From Roseovarius nitratireducens (lineage in GTDB: Bacteria; Pseudomonadota; Alphaproteobacteria; Rhodobacterales; Rhodobacteraceae): a stretch of 64,000 nt of DNA. The DNA lies in the NCBI RefSeq assembly GCF_002925845.1, contig NZ_PDNI01000010.1, positions 62,001 to 126,000 of the forward strand. The letters are read 5' to 3'. Below the pieces are notes generated by a model that did no database searches, was not told the origin of the DNA, and saw only the letters and a program-made list of their open reading frames with translations. Made by a program: the position numbers and the translations under genes. Each line of letters starts with the position of its first letter. Within the stretch, counting starts at the first letter, position 1. Below are positions 46,498-53,882 of the stretch, one piece after another.

Positions 46498-47037
46498 TCA
46501 GCCCATCCGGCGGCTGTAGGTCCATGTGGGCACGTTGGCCCCGCGCGCGACGCAGTAGCTCTCGGCGTCCCCAAGATACTGAAAGCCGCAATTCGTCAAG
46601 ACCCGCGCCGACGCGGCGTTGTCCTGAAAGACGCTGGCAAAGATGGTGCGCGCGGCGTGCGGGTTGGCCGCGAGGATGGCCTCGACCGCCGCCGAGGCGA
46701 TGCCGGTGTTCCACCACGCGGGCGCCACCCAGTAGGCGATCTCGGACTGGCCCTCGTCCACCCGGGTAAGCCCGATGAGGCCCATCACCTCCGACCCGCC
46801 CGCGCGGGTGCCGTCGATGGCCCAGATATCCTCGACCCTGCCCTCTGCCTGCGCGCGCGCAATCAGCGCCTCGGCGGCACCGGGCGGATAGGGATGCGGG
46901 ATCGAGGCAGTGGCCCGCGCCACCCGCTCGTCGCCCGCGTTGAGCGCGATCAGCCCGGCATCGGACGCGCGCAGCGGTCTCAGGTCGAACCGTTCCGCCG
47001 CGATCACCGGCTGGTCGATCACCGTCTCGAAAGTCAT
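46498..47037 (-). CDS. GNAT-family N-acetyltransferase (RimJ/RimL-like)
   Basis: This 179-residue acetyltransferase shares the RimJ/RimL layout: LRPLRASDAGLIALNAGDERVARATASIPHPY at the start, and the acetyl-CoA-binding core EIAYWVAPAWWNTGIASAAVEAILAAN followed by VFQDNAASARVLTNCGFQYLG. The start at 47037 has AAAGGAGGAGCGC immediately upstream. The target is unknown; position between L27 and Obg, conserved in Rhodobacterales, hints at ribosomal protein acetylation but does not prove it. Confidence 0.88.
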   Translation of the reverse strand: MTFETVIDQPVIAAERFDLRPLRASDAGLIALNAGDERVARATASIPHPYPPGAAEALIARAQAEGRVEDIWAIDGTRAGGSEVMGLIGLTRVDEGQSEIAYWVAPAWWNTGIASAAVEAILAANPHAARTIFASVFQDNAASARVLTNCGFQYLGDAESYCVARGANVPTWTYSRRMG

Positions 47038-47165
47038 GCGCTCCTCCTTTCGCATGATGGGCACATCCCCCGCGTTTCAAATTGGGGGCACGCGCCTCTG
47101 CCGCAAGCCTGCCGGGCCTCACCCACACCGGAAAGTGACGACGATTTGACCGGTTGATGCCCCGG

Positions 47166-47197
47166 AAACGAAGAAGGGACCGGCGCGAGCCGGTCCC
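47166..47197 (-). terminator. Intrinsic terminator after rpmA
   Basis: On the minus strand GGGACCGGC and GCCGGTCCC enclose a TCGC loop (47197-47176), followed by TTCTTCGTTT. It stands 30 bases past the rpmA stop and would end the rplU-rpmA transcript ahead of the GNAT gene. Confidence 0.82.
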
Positions 47198-47229
47198 CCC
47201 TCATGTTCCTGACATATCCCGGGTCCGGC

Positions 47230-47499
47230 TTACTCGGCGGCCTCTGCCACTGGCAGCACCGAAATGAAGGTGCGGCCCTTGAGGCCCTTGTGGAAGGTCA
47301 CGGCACCCTCGGTCACGGCGAAGATCGTGTGATCCTTGCCCTGCCCCACGCCGTTGCCCGGCCAGAACTTGTTGCCGCGCTGACGCACGATGATGTTGCC
47401 GGGGATCACGGCCTCGCCGCCGTATTTCTTGACGCCGAGACGACGGCCCGCCGAATCGCGACCGTTGCGGGACGACCCGCCTGCTTTCTTGTGTGCCAT
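47230..47499 (-). CDS. rpmA: 50S ribosomal protein L27
   Basis: This 89-residue L27 reaches the peptidyl-transferase centre of the large subunit. It begins [22 protein letters not shown] and contains [28 protein letters not shown], the standard sequence. No N-terminal extension for proteolytic processing is seen. It follows rplU with 11 bases between them and ends at an intrinsic terminator. Clearly complete. Confidence 0.97.
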   Translation of the reverse strand: MAHKKAGGSSRNGRDSAGRRLGVKKYGGEAVIPGNIIVRQRGNKFWPGNGVGQGKDHTIFAVTEGAVTFHKGLKGRTFISVLPVAEAAE

Positions 47500-47510
47500 C
47501 TCGTCTCTCC

Positions 47511-48185
47511 TTAGCCCTTGGTCAGCTCTTTGGCCTGCTCGATCCAGCCTTCGCGCTCGATCCGGCCCTTGAACGACAGTTTCTCATCCATCTCGGCGAC
47601 ATCCGCCTCGGTCCACGCGGCGATCTGCGCGAAGGTGGTCACACCCGCCTCGACGAGCTTCTTCTCCAGCGCGGGGCCGACGCCCGACAGCTTCTTGAGG
47701 TCGTCGCCGCCCGCGGGCGCTTCGGCCTTGGCCTTGGCGGCGGGCTTTGCCTTGGCGGCAGGCTTTGCCGTGGGCTTGGCCTTGGCGGGTTTCTTCGCCT
47801 CGGCGGCAGCCACGGTCACGCCAGCCACCGACCCCGCGCCAATCGCGGCCTTGACGCCGGACTTGTCGGCGCCCTTCTCGAGGATCTCGGTGACGCGCAG
47901 CAGCGTCAGCTTCTGCCGATGGCCCTTGGTGCGCTGCGAGCCGTGCTTGCGGCGACGCTTGACGAAGTTGATGACCTTGTCACCCTTGACCTGGTCGATC
48001 ACCTCGGCCTGAACCGCGGCCCCCTCGACAAGGGGGGCGCCCACTACCGGGCTGTCACCGCCCAGCATGAGAATCTCGTTGAACTGCACTTTCTCGCCGG
48101 CATCCGCCGCAAGCTTTTCAACACGCAGCAGGTCGCCCGACTGCACCTTGTATTGCTTGCCGCCGGTCTTGAGGACCGCAAACAT
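47511..48185 (-). CDS. rplU: 50S ribosomal protein L21 with long C-terminal extension
   Basis: This 224-residue protein has a normal L21 core in residues 1-103 ([28 protein letters not shown] ... [28 protein letters not shown]). Beyond it come an Ala/Lys-rich linker with repeated [15 protein letters not shown]-type units (about 125-165) and a C-terminal helix-hairpin-helix-like domain ([29 protein letters not shown]). This extension is known in many alphaproteobacterial L21 proteins; the role of the HhH part is unclear. It heads the rplU-rpmA operon. Confidence 0.94.
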   Translation of the reverse strand: MFAVLKTGGKQYKVQSGDLLRVEKLAADAGEKVQFNEILMLGGDSPVVGAPLVEGAAVQAEVIDQVKGDKVINFVKRRRKHGSQRTKGHRQKLTLLRVTEILEKGADKSGVKAAIGAGSVAGVTVAAAEAKKPAKAKPTAKPAAKAKPAAKAKAEAPAGGDDLKKLSGVGPALEKKLVEAGVTTFAQIAAWTEADVAEMDEKLSFKGRIEREGWIEQAKELTKG

Positions 48186-48291
48186 GGCTCTTTCCTTCTC
48201 ATCCCGCGTCCTGTGGTCCCCGGCTTGGCGGGTGTTGCGGGCCTCGCGGCCACCTCGGACGGCGCCCCTCTCGGGGTGTCATTACAAATGC

Positions 48292-48316
48292 AAAACCGGC
48301 GCATCCTGCCGCCGGT
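48292..48316 (-). terminator. Intrinsic terminator after the DUF2059 gene
   Basis: ACCGGCG (minus strand 48316-48310) pairs with CGCCGGT (48301-48295), with an eight-base loop and a TTTT tail. It lies about 55 bases past the DUF2059 stop and upstream of rplU, insulating the ribosomal operon. Confidence 0.7.
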
Positions 48317-48370
48317 CGCGCTCGTATGCGTCAGTGACGCCGCGGTGTCAAGAGCCGCGCGCGCACCGCG

Positions 48371-49219
48371 TCAGAGGTCGTGCGCTGGCGGCACCTCTCC
48401 CAGCCGCGCCGCCAGCGCCTCGAACCGGTTGGCCATGATCTCGAACTGCACGGCGTTCATCAGTTCGTAGACGCGGCCCATCACCGGGTCTTCGAGGGCG
48501 TCCGCATAGGCGCGCAGGTCGTCCGTGGACAGGCTGCGATAGGTCTGCGCGGCGCTCGCGAGCGCGGCCTCCTTCATCTCGGCGCGCGCCCTTTCGGCCC
48601 CTTGCGCCAATAGGCGGCGCAGCAGGTCGGCGTCGAAATCATCGTCGGTCAGCCCCGCGTCGGCGGCGGCCAGCAGGAATCGCACCTGTATTTCCCGGAA
48701 CGCACGCTCGGCCATGCCCGAGCCGTCAATCGCCGCGTTCATCCGCTCGAGCACGGCACGGCGCGCCGGTGACAGCGCGGCGGCGCGCGCCTCGGCCTCT
48801 TTGCGCGCGGCCTCGTCGGCGCGCTGCACATGGCTGGCATTCTCCACCTCGACCAGCCGCTGCCCGAGATCGGAGGCATAAAAGGCGGCGGCATGGCCCA
48901 GCATTTCATTGTCGAGCGTCTCGTCGAGCATGTCGAGCGCCAAGCCCCGCATCAGGGTGCTGTCGAACACCCCGGCGGTAATCCGGGGCCAGGCCAGACC
49001 GAAATCGTCTGGCACCATGCCGATCATCGCGGGCGCATCGGAGGCGCTGAGCGCGATGCTGTCGATCGCCACGCCGAACCCCGTCACCTCGAGAAAGGCC
49101 AGGAGGCGGTCACGCTCTGTGGCGCGGGCGGGCCCCGCGAGGACGACCGCCGCGAGCACGAGACAGGCGAGCCCCGCGAACAGCCCCCGCAGCCGCACCG
49201 CGCTGTCCGGCCATGCCAT
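48371..49219 (-). CDS. DUF2059-containing exported protein
   Basis: This 282-residue protein starts at MAWPDSAVRLRG (ATG at 49219, GGGAGGACAGGATC upstream) with a signal peptide ending near GPARATERDRL. The DUF2059-type helical repeats appear in ALDMLDETLDNEMLGHAAAFYASDLGQRLVEVENA and in AYADALEDPVMGRVYELMNAVQFEIMANRFE. The family is envelope-associated and of unknown role. A longer reading frame (to 49399) runs into tRNA-Ser and is rejected. Next to the tRNA gene in the opposite direction. Confidence 0.82.
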   Translation of the reverse strand: MAWPDSAVRLRGLFAGLACLVLAAVVLAGPARATERDRLLAFLEVTGFGVAIDSIALSASDAPAMIGMVPDDFGLAWPRITAGVFDSTLMRGLALDMLDETLDNEMLGHAAAFYASDLGQRLVEVENASHVQRADEAARKEAEARAAALSPARRAVLERMNAAIDGSGMAERAFREIQVRFLLAAADAGLTDDDFDADLLRRLLAQGAERARAEMKEAALASAAQTYRSLSTDDLRAYADALEDPVMGRVYELMNAVQFEIMANRFEALAARLGEVPPAHDL

Positions 49220-49344
49220 GATCCTGTCCTCCCATCGCACCCTGACGGTCAGGCGCGACACTATGGAAATTCGCGCGCGAAACAAGCGCAATCCCCCTTG
49301 CCCCGCCCGCCAAAGGCCATTACACGGCCACTCCAGACCCCCGC

Positions 49345-49434
49345 GGAGAGGTGCCGGAGTGGTCGAACGGGGCGGTCTCGAAAACCGTTGACCCTTCACG
49401 GGGTCCCAGGGTTCGAATCCCTGTCTCTCCGCCA
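49345..49434 (+). tRNA. tRNA-Ser (anticodon CGA)
   Basis: A complete 90-base type II tRNA gene with encoded CCA. The acceptor stem GGAGAGG pairs with TCTCTCC, the anticodon loop CTCGAAA gives anticodon CGA (reads UCG), a long variable arm is present (GTTGACCCTTCACGGGGTC), and the T arm is AGGGTTCGAATCCCT. An intrinsic terminator follows at 49462. Its 3' end starts a 100-base direct repeat, so it is a likely integration site. Confidence 0.96.
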
Positions 49435-49526
49435 GTTGCCCCTTTGATGCGCGTTCTCCCGATCCGGCCTCGGCCGGATTTTCTTGTTGTTTTCGAGGGT
49501 TGTGCGAGAGGGACTGTTAACCGGCC
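49427..49526 (+). repeat. 100-bp direct repeat, copy 1 (tRNA 3' end plus terminator)
   Basis: This stretch starts in the last eight bases of tRNA-Ser (CTCCGCCA) and runs past its terminator to ACTGTTAACCGGCC. It matches 50849-50948 at about 93 of 100 positions. Direct repeats of a tRNA 3' end are the footprint of site-specific integration; an ancestral tandem tRNA duplication is the alternative. Confidence 0.85.
49462..49483 (+). terminator. Intrinsic terminator after tRNA-Ser
   Basis: ATCCGGCC-TC-GGCCGGAT is a perfect 8-bp hairpin followed by TTTTC, 28 bases after the tRNA end. The same hairpin, with small changes, recurs in the downstream repeat copy. Confidence 0.88.
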
Positions 49527-49624
49527 CCGTCTAACCGCATTGATTCGTGACATGAATCCTTCGCAACCAAAGTTCTGCGACAACGCCGCGAACGGGAAGT
49601 TGCGCCGGCAATCGGGCTTGTCGG

Positions 49625-50560
49625 TCAGTCGATGAGGCCGAGCGCGCGGGCCCGGGCGACTGCCTCGGAGCGGCTGTGGACCCCGAGCTTCTTGTAGGCG
49701 CGCTCTGCTCGTTGCTTCGCGGCTGCCCGTGAGATGCCGAGTTTCTCGGCGATGACCGCGAAAGTCAACTGAGTGGGCAGGTAACGCAGGACCAGTGCCT
49801 GAGCCATGGTAATCGATGCTGCTTTGATGGTGGCGGCACCTTCTGCCACAGCCTCGGCGGCTGCTTCGTGGGAAGCGGCGACGATGAGGCCGTCCTCGAT
49901 CAAGGCGTCGACGGCCTCGTGGGCGGCTGCTTCCTCCACAAGCCCTGCAGTGATCAGCGCCTGTATGGCACGAGCGGCGGCGGCACCAGCGATCGCTTCG
50001 GAGGCTGCGATCGACTCAGCTGCATGGGTCTGTGCCGCCAAGGCCGAGAGCAATGCGTGGGCTTCGGCGGCCTGCGCTGCCGCAATCTCCGTCGCTGCCT
50101 GCTCCATCGCTGCGACCTCAGCGCCGACGACCAGCCCGGTTTCGGGCGTGAGGAATCCTTCGCCCAACAGTGTGCCACCGGTCTCGGCGATCACGTCGAA
50201 CAGTGGCTGCGCCCAACTGTGCTCAATCAGCAGGAATGCGAGTGCCGTTCCCGGCGACAGAGACTCGGTCAGTGCCCATGCGTCCGCCGCCTCGAAGCCC
50301 GACGAGCCATCGTCCACCGCGGTTTTCACGTGATGGGCACCGTCGAGTGGGATGATGCTCTCCAGGAGAACGCCGAAGTCCTCGTCGTCGCCGATGACCA
50401 GACGCTGGATCGCGCCGTCCTCGTCCTTAGCAACGAAGAGCATGTCGATGAGGTGCAACATTCCTCGACCTTGCAGTCGATCGACTTCGCTCAGAACCTG
50501 GACTGCGAAGTCGGCGCCGGGACCAAAACCCACCGCGATTAGCTGTAACGGACCAGACAT
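49625..50560 (-). CDS. DUF6325/DUF1269-like domain fused to LuxR-type HTH
   Basis: This 311-residue hybrid has an N-terminal alpha/beta domain (LIAVGFGPGADFAVQVLSEVDRLQGRGMLHLIDMLFVAKDEDG), similar to DUF6325/DUF1269-type proteins often found in actinobacteria. A very Ala/Glu-rich helical middle (about 145-235) follows. The C-terminal LuxR HTH reads LTFAVIAEKLGISRAAAKQRAERAYKKLGVHSRSEAVARARALG. Its base composition is lower in GC than neighbouring core genes. It lies within the direct-repeat-bounded segment. Role unknown; a stress or membrane-sensing regulator is a guess. Confidence 0.78.
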   Translation of the reverse strand: MSGPLQLIAVGFGPGADFAVQVLSEVDRLQGRGMLHLIDMLFVAKDEDGAIQRLVIGDDEDFGVLLESIIPLDGAHHVKTAVDDGSSGFEAADAWALTESLSPGTALAFLLIEHSWAQPLFDVIAETGGTLLGEGFLTPETGLVVGAEVAAMEQAATEIAAAQAAEAHALLSALAAQTHAAESIAASEAIAGAAAARAIQALITAGLVEEAAAHEAVDALIEDGLIVAASHEAAAEAVAEGAATIKAASITMAQALVLRYLPTQLTFAVIAEKLGISRAAAKQRAERAYKKLGVHSRSEAVARARALGLID

Positions 50561-50848
50561 CTATCAACCTCCAACATTGTGATTGCCACATACTGCTGGC
50601 TTCGCACTCCGCTCGAATTGATGCAGATCAGTCAGGGCGCGATGAAACTGAAGGAATGTTCCTGTAAACCACTGGTCTCGGCAGTTCCCGATCGCTTGTT
50701 GCGGAACGCGTGATCCCTTGCGGTTCTGGTGAAAAAGACTCGATCAGACGCTCGTGGTCTAGACACCCCGGAAACTCACCTCGGAAATTAGTATTGTTTA
50801 GGATAAATACCTTACGACCCAGAGAACGTTGTACCTCCGTCCCGTCCG

Positions 50849-50948
50849 CTCCGCCACTTGCCCCTTTGATGCGCGTTCTCCCGATCCGGCTGCGGCCGGA
50901 TTTTCTCGTTGTTTTCGAGGGTTATGCGGGAGGGGCTGTTAACCGGCC
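50849..50948 (+). repeat. 100-bp direct repeat, copy 2
   Basis: Near-copy of 49427-49526, starting CTCCGCCA and including the hairpin ATCCGGC-TGCG-GCCGGAT. The bases just before it (CCCGTCCG) faintly resemble the tRNA T-arm side CCCTGTCT, as if a decayed tRNA 3' end stood here. It marks one boundary of a mobile segment or a second insertion. Confidence 0.85.
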
Positions 50949-51240
50949 TTGGCGCCAGGTGGTCCGGAAGCGTTCTCTCCCGGCCGATACTCTGCGGACC
51001 TGTTGACTGCGTCGATTTGGTGTTCGGGTTGTAAGCCTTTGATATCGAATTTTTCCTGACTTGCGGCTAAGCACCTCGACTTCGGTCTCTACCGCATTTA
51101 AGCGACCGGGTTCGAACCTCGCCCGTTGTGGCGAGGTCAAAATATGAGCATAAATCGACGTTGCGGTCAGGTCGTTCGCAAGATCAGCAGACAAGGGAGG
51201 AAGACAGCGTCCCACCTGCTTTTTTCATCGGTTTTCGTCG

Positions 51241-51354
51241 GATGCATCCAAAGAAGTCGGACCGTTCATCTCGAAATACGCCAACAGTCAAAACAAGGTC
51301 AGCGCGGCGGATTTCTTCTCGAACCATCCGTTCCACATGAGGATGGAAGAGTAA
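51241..51354 (+). pseudogene. Remnant of an AIPR-type abortive-infection protein
   Basis: The plus-strand frame reads GPFISKYANSQNKVSAADFF, then SNHPFHMRMEE and a TAA at 51352. This matches the conserved core of AIPR (abortive infection phage resistance) proteins, where a (Y)ANSQNKV..AD.FSN.P(F/Y)H..(I/M)EE block is typical. Nothing of the rest of the protein, several hundred residues, is nearby. I read it as a fossil of a phage-defence gene once carried by this island. Recognition is by memory of the family. Confidence 0.55.
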
Positions 51355-51437
51355 CCCGGCTTGATCTTGATCATTGCGCAATTCAGGAAACCCACTACCC
51401 TTTAAGTTTATACCGCGTGGCTCGAAAGGAGCACATC

Positions 51438-51611
51438 ATGGGTAAGGATCGGGTGGTAGGTTCCGCGAAGGTCGTCAAGGGGAAGATCAAGGAAGCTGTC
51501 GGCAAGGCAGTTGGTGACGCCAAGCTTGAGACTGAGGGGAAAGCCGATAAGATCGAGGGCAAGGTTCAAAATGCCGTTGGCGGCGTAAAAGATGCGTTGC
51601 GCGGTGAATAG
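51438..51611 (+). CDS. CsbD-like stress protein
   Basis: This 57-residue hydrophilic protein (MGKDRVVGSAKVVKGKIKEA ... ETEGKADKIEGKVQNAVGGVKDAL) has the CsbD family pattern of KxKExxGK and EGKxxKxxGK repeats. CsbD proteins are induced by general stress in many bacteria; their molecular action is unknown. AAAGGAG lies seven bases before the ATG. It starts a run of three small genes, each with its own ribosome site, all of kinds that usually respond to stress. Confidence 0.9.
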   Translation: MGKDRVVGSAKVVKGKIKEAVGKAVGDAKLETEGKADKIEGKVQNAVGGVKDALRGE

Positions 51612-51724
51612 CGGTCAGGGCCTGGCGGCGCGGCCCGTGTGTCCGCGCCGCGATTCGGGTACCATGCCATGCAATTATCAGAATGGAGCGTTTTGCCATC
51701 GGAGCGCGTGAAAGGACGGCCACA

Positions 51725-51859
51725 ATGAGTCGCAATGTTCTTTACTTGGTGATTGGCTTGCTCGCTGCAGGCGTCGCCGTCGTCGGCTACCTGTATTACC
51801 AGGAGAGCCAGAGCGACATCGACATCGGCGAGCACGGCGTCACGATAGAGGGGAACTAG
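51725..51859 (+). CDS. Small single-span membrane protein, 44 residues
   Basis: MSRNVLYLVIGLLAAGVAVV is an N-terminal membrane span, followed by GYLYYQESQSDIDIGEHGVT and IEGN. I recognise this layout (a span, then YYQ and an acidic DIxIG..GIxIE tail) from small uncharacterised alphaproteobacterial proteins that often sit near CsbD and DUF3309 genes. The tail would face the periplasm. Ribosome site is weak. Function unknown, but form and context support a true gene. Confidence 0.72.
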   Translation: MSRNVLYLVIGLLAAGVAVVGYLYYQESQSDIDIGEHGVTIEGN

Positions 51860-51972
51860 CCGGTCCGGTTCTGAATGGCGACTGGGAGGTGTACATCCCG
51901 AACGGTGGCCAGCCGCATTGGTTTCGGGTCTAGTAATCAAACCAGCAGAGTCCTGCCAACGGAGGTAACGTC

Positions 51973-52137
51973 ATGTCACTTGGTACCATTCTTCTTATCA
52001 TCCTCGTCATCTTCCTTCTCGGGGGCTTCAGTGGTCGCTTCGGTGGCTACGGTTACGGCTTCGGACATGGCGGGATCGGCGTGATTGGTGTTTTGATCAT
52101 TGTCCTTCTTGTTCTGGTCCTTACCGGACGCCTCTGA
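51973..52137 (+). CDS. DUF3309-family small membrane protein
   Basis: This 54-residue protein starts MSLGTILLIILVIFLLGGFS, passes through a glycine/aromatic-rich loop (GRFGGYGYGFGHGGIG) and ends with a second span (VIGVLIIVLLVLVLTGRL). The two-span layout and N-terminus are those of DUF3309. GGAGG lies nine bases before the ATG. A CCGCAG-GAAT-CTGCGG hairpin follows the stop (52146-52161). DUF3309 proteins are common in stress or biofilm contexts with unknown role. Confidence 0.85.
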   Translation: MSLGTILLIILVIFLLGGFSGRFGGYGYGFGHGGIGVIGVLIIVLLVLVLTGRL

Positions 52138-52280
52138 GGTCTCCGCCGCAGGAATCTGCGGTGATTTGGCCCGTCGGTTTGCGCAAGAACGATTCATGAA
52201 TGCGGTGTCACGCCACCGCCGTCCGGTCGCACGGGTCACGCCGTTGGTCGGCGCCTCGGTGGCTGTGCCGACAGGAACCC

Positions 52281-52547
52281 AAGCCGATCCGCTTCACCGA
52301 GCTTGGCTGCCCCGCCATCGACCGTGGCACCAACCAGCCGAACGTCTTGTTCGACCCGAAGTCGTCGGAGAGCTTCACACCGCACTTCTCGCGGGGCTGG
52401 CGCGACGACGCGTTCCAGCGCGCCTGTCTCGAGGCGACCTATCTCTGGTGGGGCACCGCGGCAAACAAGCCGGTGTCCTCGGTCTACGGCGGCCGAATGG
52501 TGCATGTGCCGGAATGTGCCGGCTGGACATGGGACGCACGGCCCTAG
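52281..52547 (+). pseudogene. Fragment of GTA host-specificity/TIM-barrel gene g15
   Basis: This frame encodes about 88 residues beginning KPIRFTELGCPAIDRGTNQP, with FDPKSSESFTPHFSRGWRDD and VYGGRMVHVPECAGWTWDARP further on, then a stop. That is a C-terminal-middle piece of the GTA/phage tail TIM-barrel protein (g15), which is normally over 1,000 residues long. Sequence on either side shows no continuation. A piece of a GTA tail gene inside an island is unusual; it could reflect capture by recombination or loss of a larger GTA-like prophage segment. Confidence 0.75.
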
Positions 52548-52691
52548 GCGGCGCAATCGCAATGCAGCATCACGCTGCCGCAAGTAGAATGGCACCTGGC
52601 CTGAGGCGACCCCCGACTCTGAACGGATGGTGTCCGATCGCGAACGCGTTCAGACTTTCAAGAATTCTTGCCGTTCGGAAAGGAGAACCCC

Positions 52692-53483
52692 ATGAAAGAG
52701 GCCCCCGACCCGCAGACTGATGCGCCGGAGGAAGAACGCGAGCGCTGGGAGGTGCTGACGCAGCTTGAGGATTGGTTGGAGCGACCGATGCTGGTCCTGT
52801 CCTTCATCTGGCTCAGCCTCGTCATCGTCGAACTCGTCTGGACGACCTCGGGCGTGTTCGAACTGCTCGGGACGATCATCTGGATCATCTTCATCGTCGA
52901 GTTCCTGCTGCGCTTCGCCCTCGCGCCGCGCAAGATCAAGTTCCTGCGACGCAACCCGATCACCATCATCGCCCTCATCGCGCCCGCCTTTCGGTTCCTG
53001 CGCGCCTTGCGCCTGCTGCGCCTGAGCCGCGGGCTGCGGCTCGTCAGGATCGTCGGCACCGCCAATCGCGGTTTCAGTGCGCTGCAGAAAAGCTTCGACC
53101 GCCGTGGCCTGGGCTATGTGCTGGCCACGACGGCCGTGGTCATCTTGCTTGGCGCGGGCGGGATGCTGGCCTTCGAGCCAGCACGTGAGGTGAGCGGCGG
53201 CTTCTCTGACTACGCTGACGCGCTGTGGTGGACGGCGATGCTGGTGACGACGACCGGGTCGGATTTCTGGCCGCTGACACCCGAGGGTCGGGTGCTCGCG
53301 CTGCTCCTGTCGATCTACGGCCTCGCAATCTTCGGCTATATCGCCGCCAGCCTGGCCACCTTCTTCATCGGTCAGGAAGCTGCGGCGCCGGACAGCGATG
53401 TCGCCGGTTCCCGCGAAATCTCGGCCCTGCGGGAGGAGATCGCGGCGTTGCGTGAGGAGTTGCTAGGGTCTGCAATCAGGTGA
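52692..53483 (+). CDS. Voltage-gated K+-channel-like ion transporter
   Basis: This 263-residue six-span channel protein has an arginine-rich S4-like segment (RFLRALRLLRLSRGLRLVR, 101-119) and a pore helix ALWWTAMLVTTTGSDFWPLTPEGR. The selectivity filter reads TTTGSDFWP (186-194) in place of the canonical TVGYGD, so ion choice is uncertain; this variant recurs in proteobacterial ion transporter proteins. A coiled coil (REISALREEIAALREELL) ends the protein. Start at 52692 has AGGAGAA five bases upstream. Confidence 0.85.
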   Translation: MKEAPDPQTDAPEEERERWEVLTQLEDWLERPMLVLSFIWLSLVIVELVWTTSGVFELLGTIIWIIFIVEFLLRFALAPRKIKFLRRNPITIIALIAPAFRFLRALRLLRLSRGLRLVRIVGTANRGFSALQKSFDRRGLGYVLATTAVVILLGAGGMLAFEPAREVSGGFSDYADALWWTAMLVTTTGSDFWPLTPEGRVLALLLSIYGLAIFGYIAASLATFFIGQEAAAPDSDVAGSREISALREEIAALREELLGSAIR

Positions 53484-53712
53484 AGACGCCATCGCCGAAC
53501 TGCCATTGTGCGGCCATGGGCGCAGAAATTTGCTTCTTATATATCAGTGCCTTAAGGTGGAGGAGGTTGGATGTCAGGCTCATTCCCTCCGCCATTTTGG
53601 CTCAAGGCGTTCCTCCATAATACTCTGATAGTAGGGGCATTTTCGGCGCTTTCGCGCTTGGTGCGGATTTCGATCTGCTTGATCTTCCGCATAAATGCGG
53701 GATTTCTCTGCC

Positions 53713-53860
53713 ATGAGCATCGCGAAACGGGGCCGTCTCTCCTATCTACGGCGCTGCGTTCCGCGCCGGTATCGCGTGCGCCGAACCGCACGAAACGCTC
53801 GGGATCAGCCTGCACACCGATTCCGAGACGTTCGCCATGGATAAGGCGCTGGGCAAGAGC
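53713..53860 (+). pseudogene. Frameshifted N-terminal fragment of a tyrosine recombinase/integrase
   Basis: One frame gives MSIAKRGRLSYLRRCVPRRY, the usual first residues of a Rhodobacterales phage-type integrase. After a frame change the neighbouring frame continues with EPHETLGISLHTDSETFAMD and KALGKSE, again matching the integrase start region (SLHTDSE...A..KA). No catalytic domain (R-H-R-Y) follows; the DMFase-like gene ends at 53883 on the other strand. A hairpin CCGCAT-AA-ATGCGG lies just upstream. This marks the right side of a decayed integrative element. Confidence 0.78.
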
Positions 53861-53882
53861 GAGGACAAACTGCGCCGTCGGG

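Larger units (their letters stand above)
50561..51437. other. Gene-poor 877-base stretch with repeat copy and a gene fossil
   Basis: No intact gene is seen. It contains the promoter side of the DUF6325/LuxR gene, the second copy of the tRNA-derived repeat (50849-50948), and a short AIPR-like remnant (51241-51354). The stretch is AT-richer than the rest of the window. ORF-like frames crossing it have no recognisable domains and are interrupted by the repeat. Confidence 0.7.

Noticed and set aside
50821-50856. Possible second tRNA-Ser before repeat copy 2
   Set aside because: Only the CTCCGCCA end and a weak T-arm trace are present; no anticodon or acceptor 5' side is found.
50922-51215. 97-residue minus-strand frame overlapping the second repeat copy
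   Set aside because: It includes the tRNA-derived repeat and has no recognisable domain; LTATSIYAHIL vaguely recalls integrase tails but the rest does not.
51184-51381. 65-residue minus-strand frame overlapping the AIPR remnant
   Set aside because: It is antisense to the conserved AIPR block, which explains its protein-like look.
51386-51412. EcfG-type general stress promoter upstream of csbD (GGAAAC ... GTTT)
   Set aside because: The spacing and the second box do not fit the GGAAC/CGTT consensus well enough to call.
51126-51437. Long N-terminal extension of the CsbD-like gene
   Set aside because: CsbD starts at 51438 with a good ribosome site; upstream residues show no conservation and cross the fossil region in another frame.
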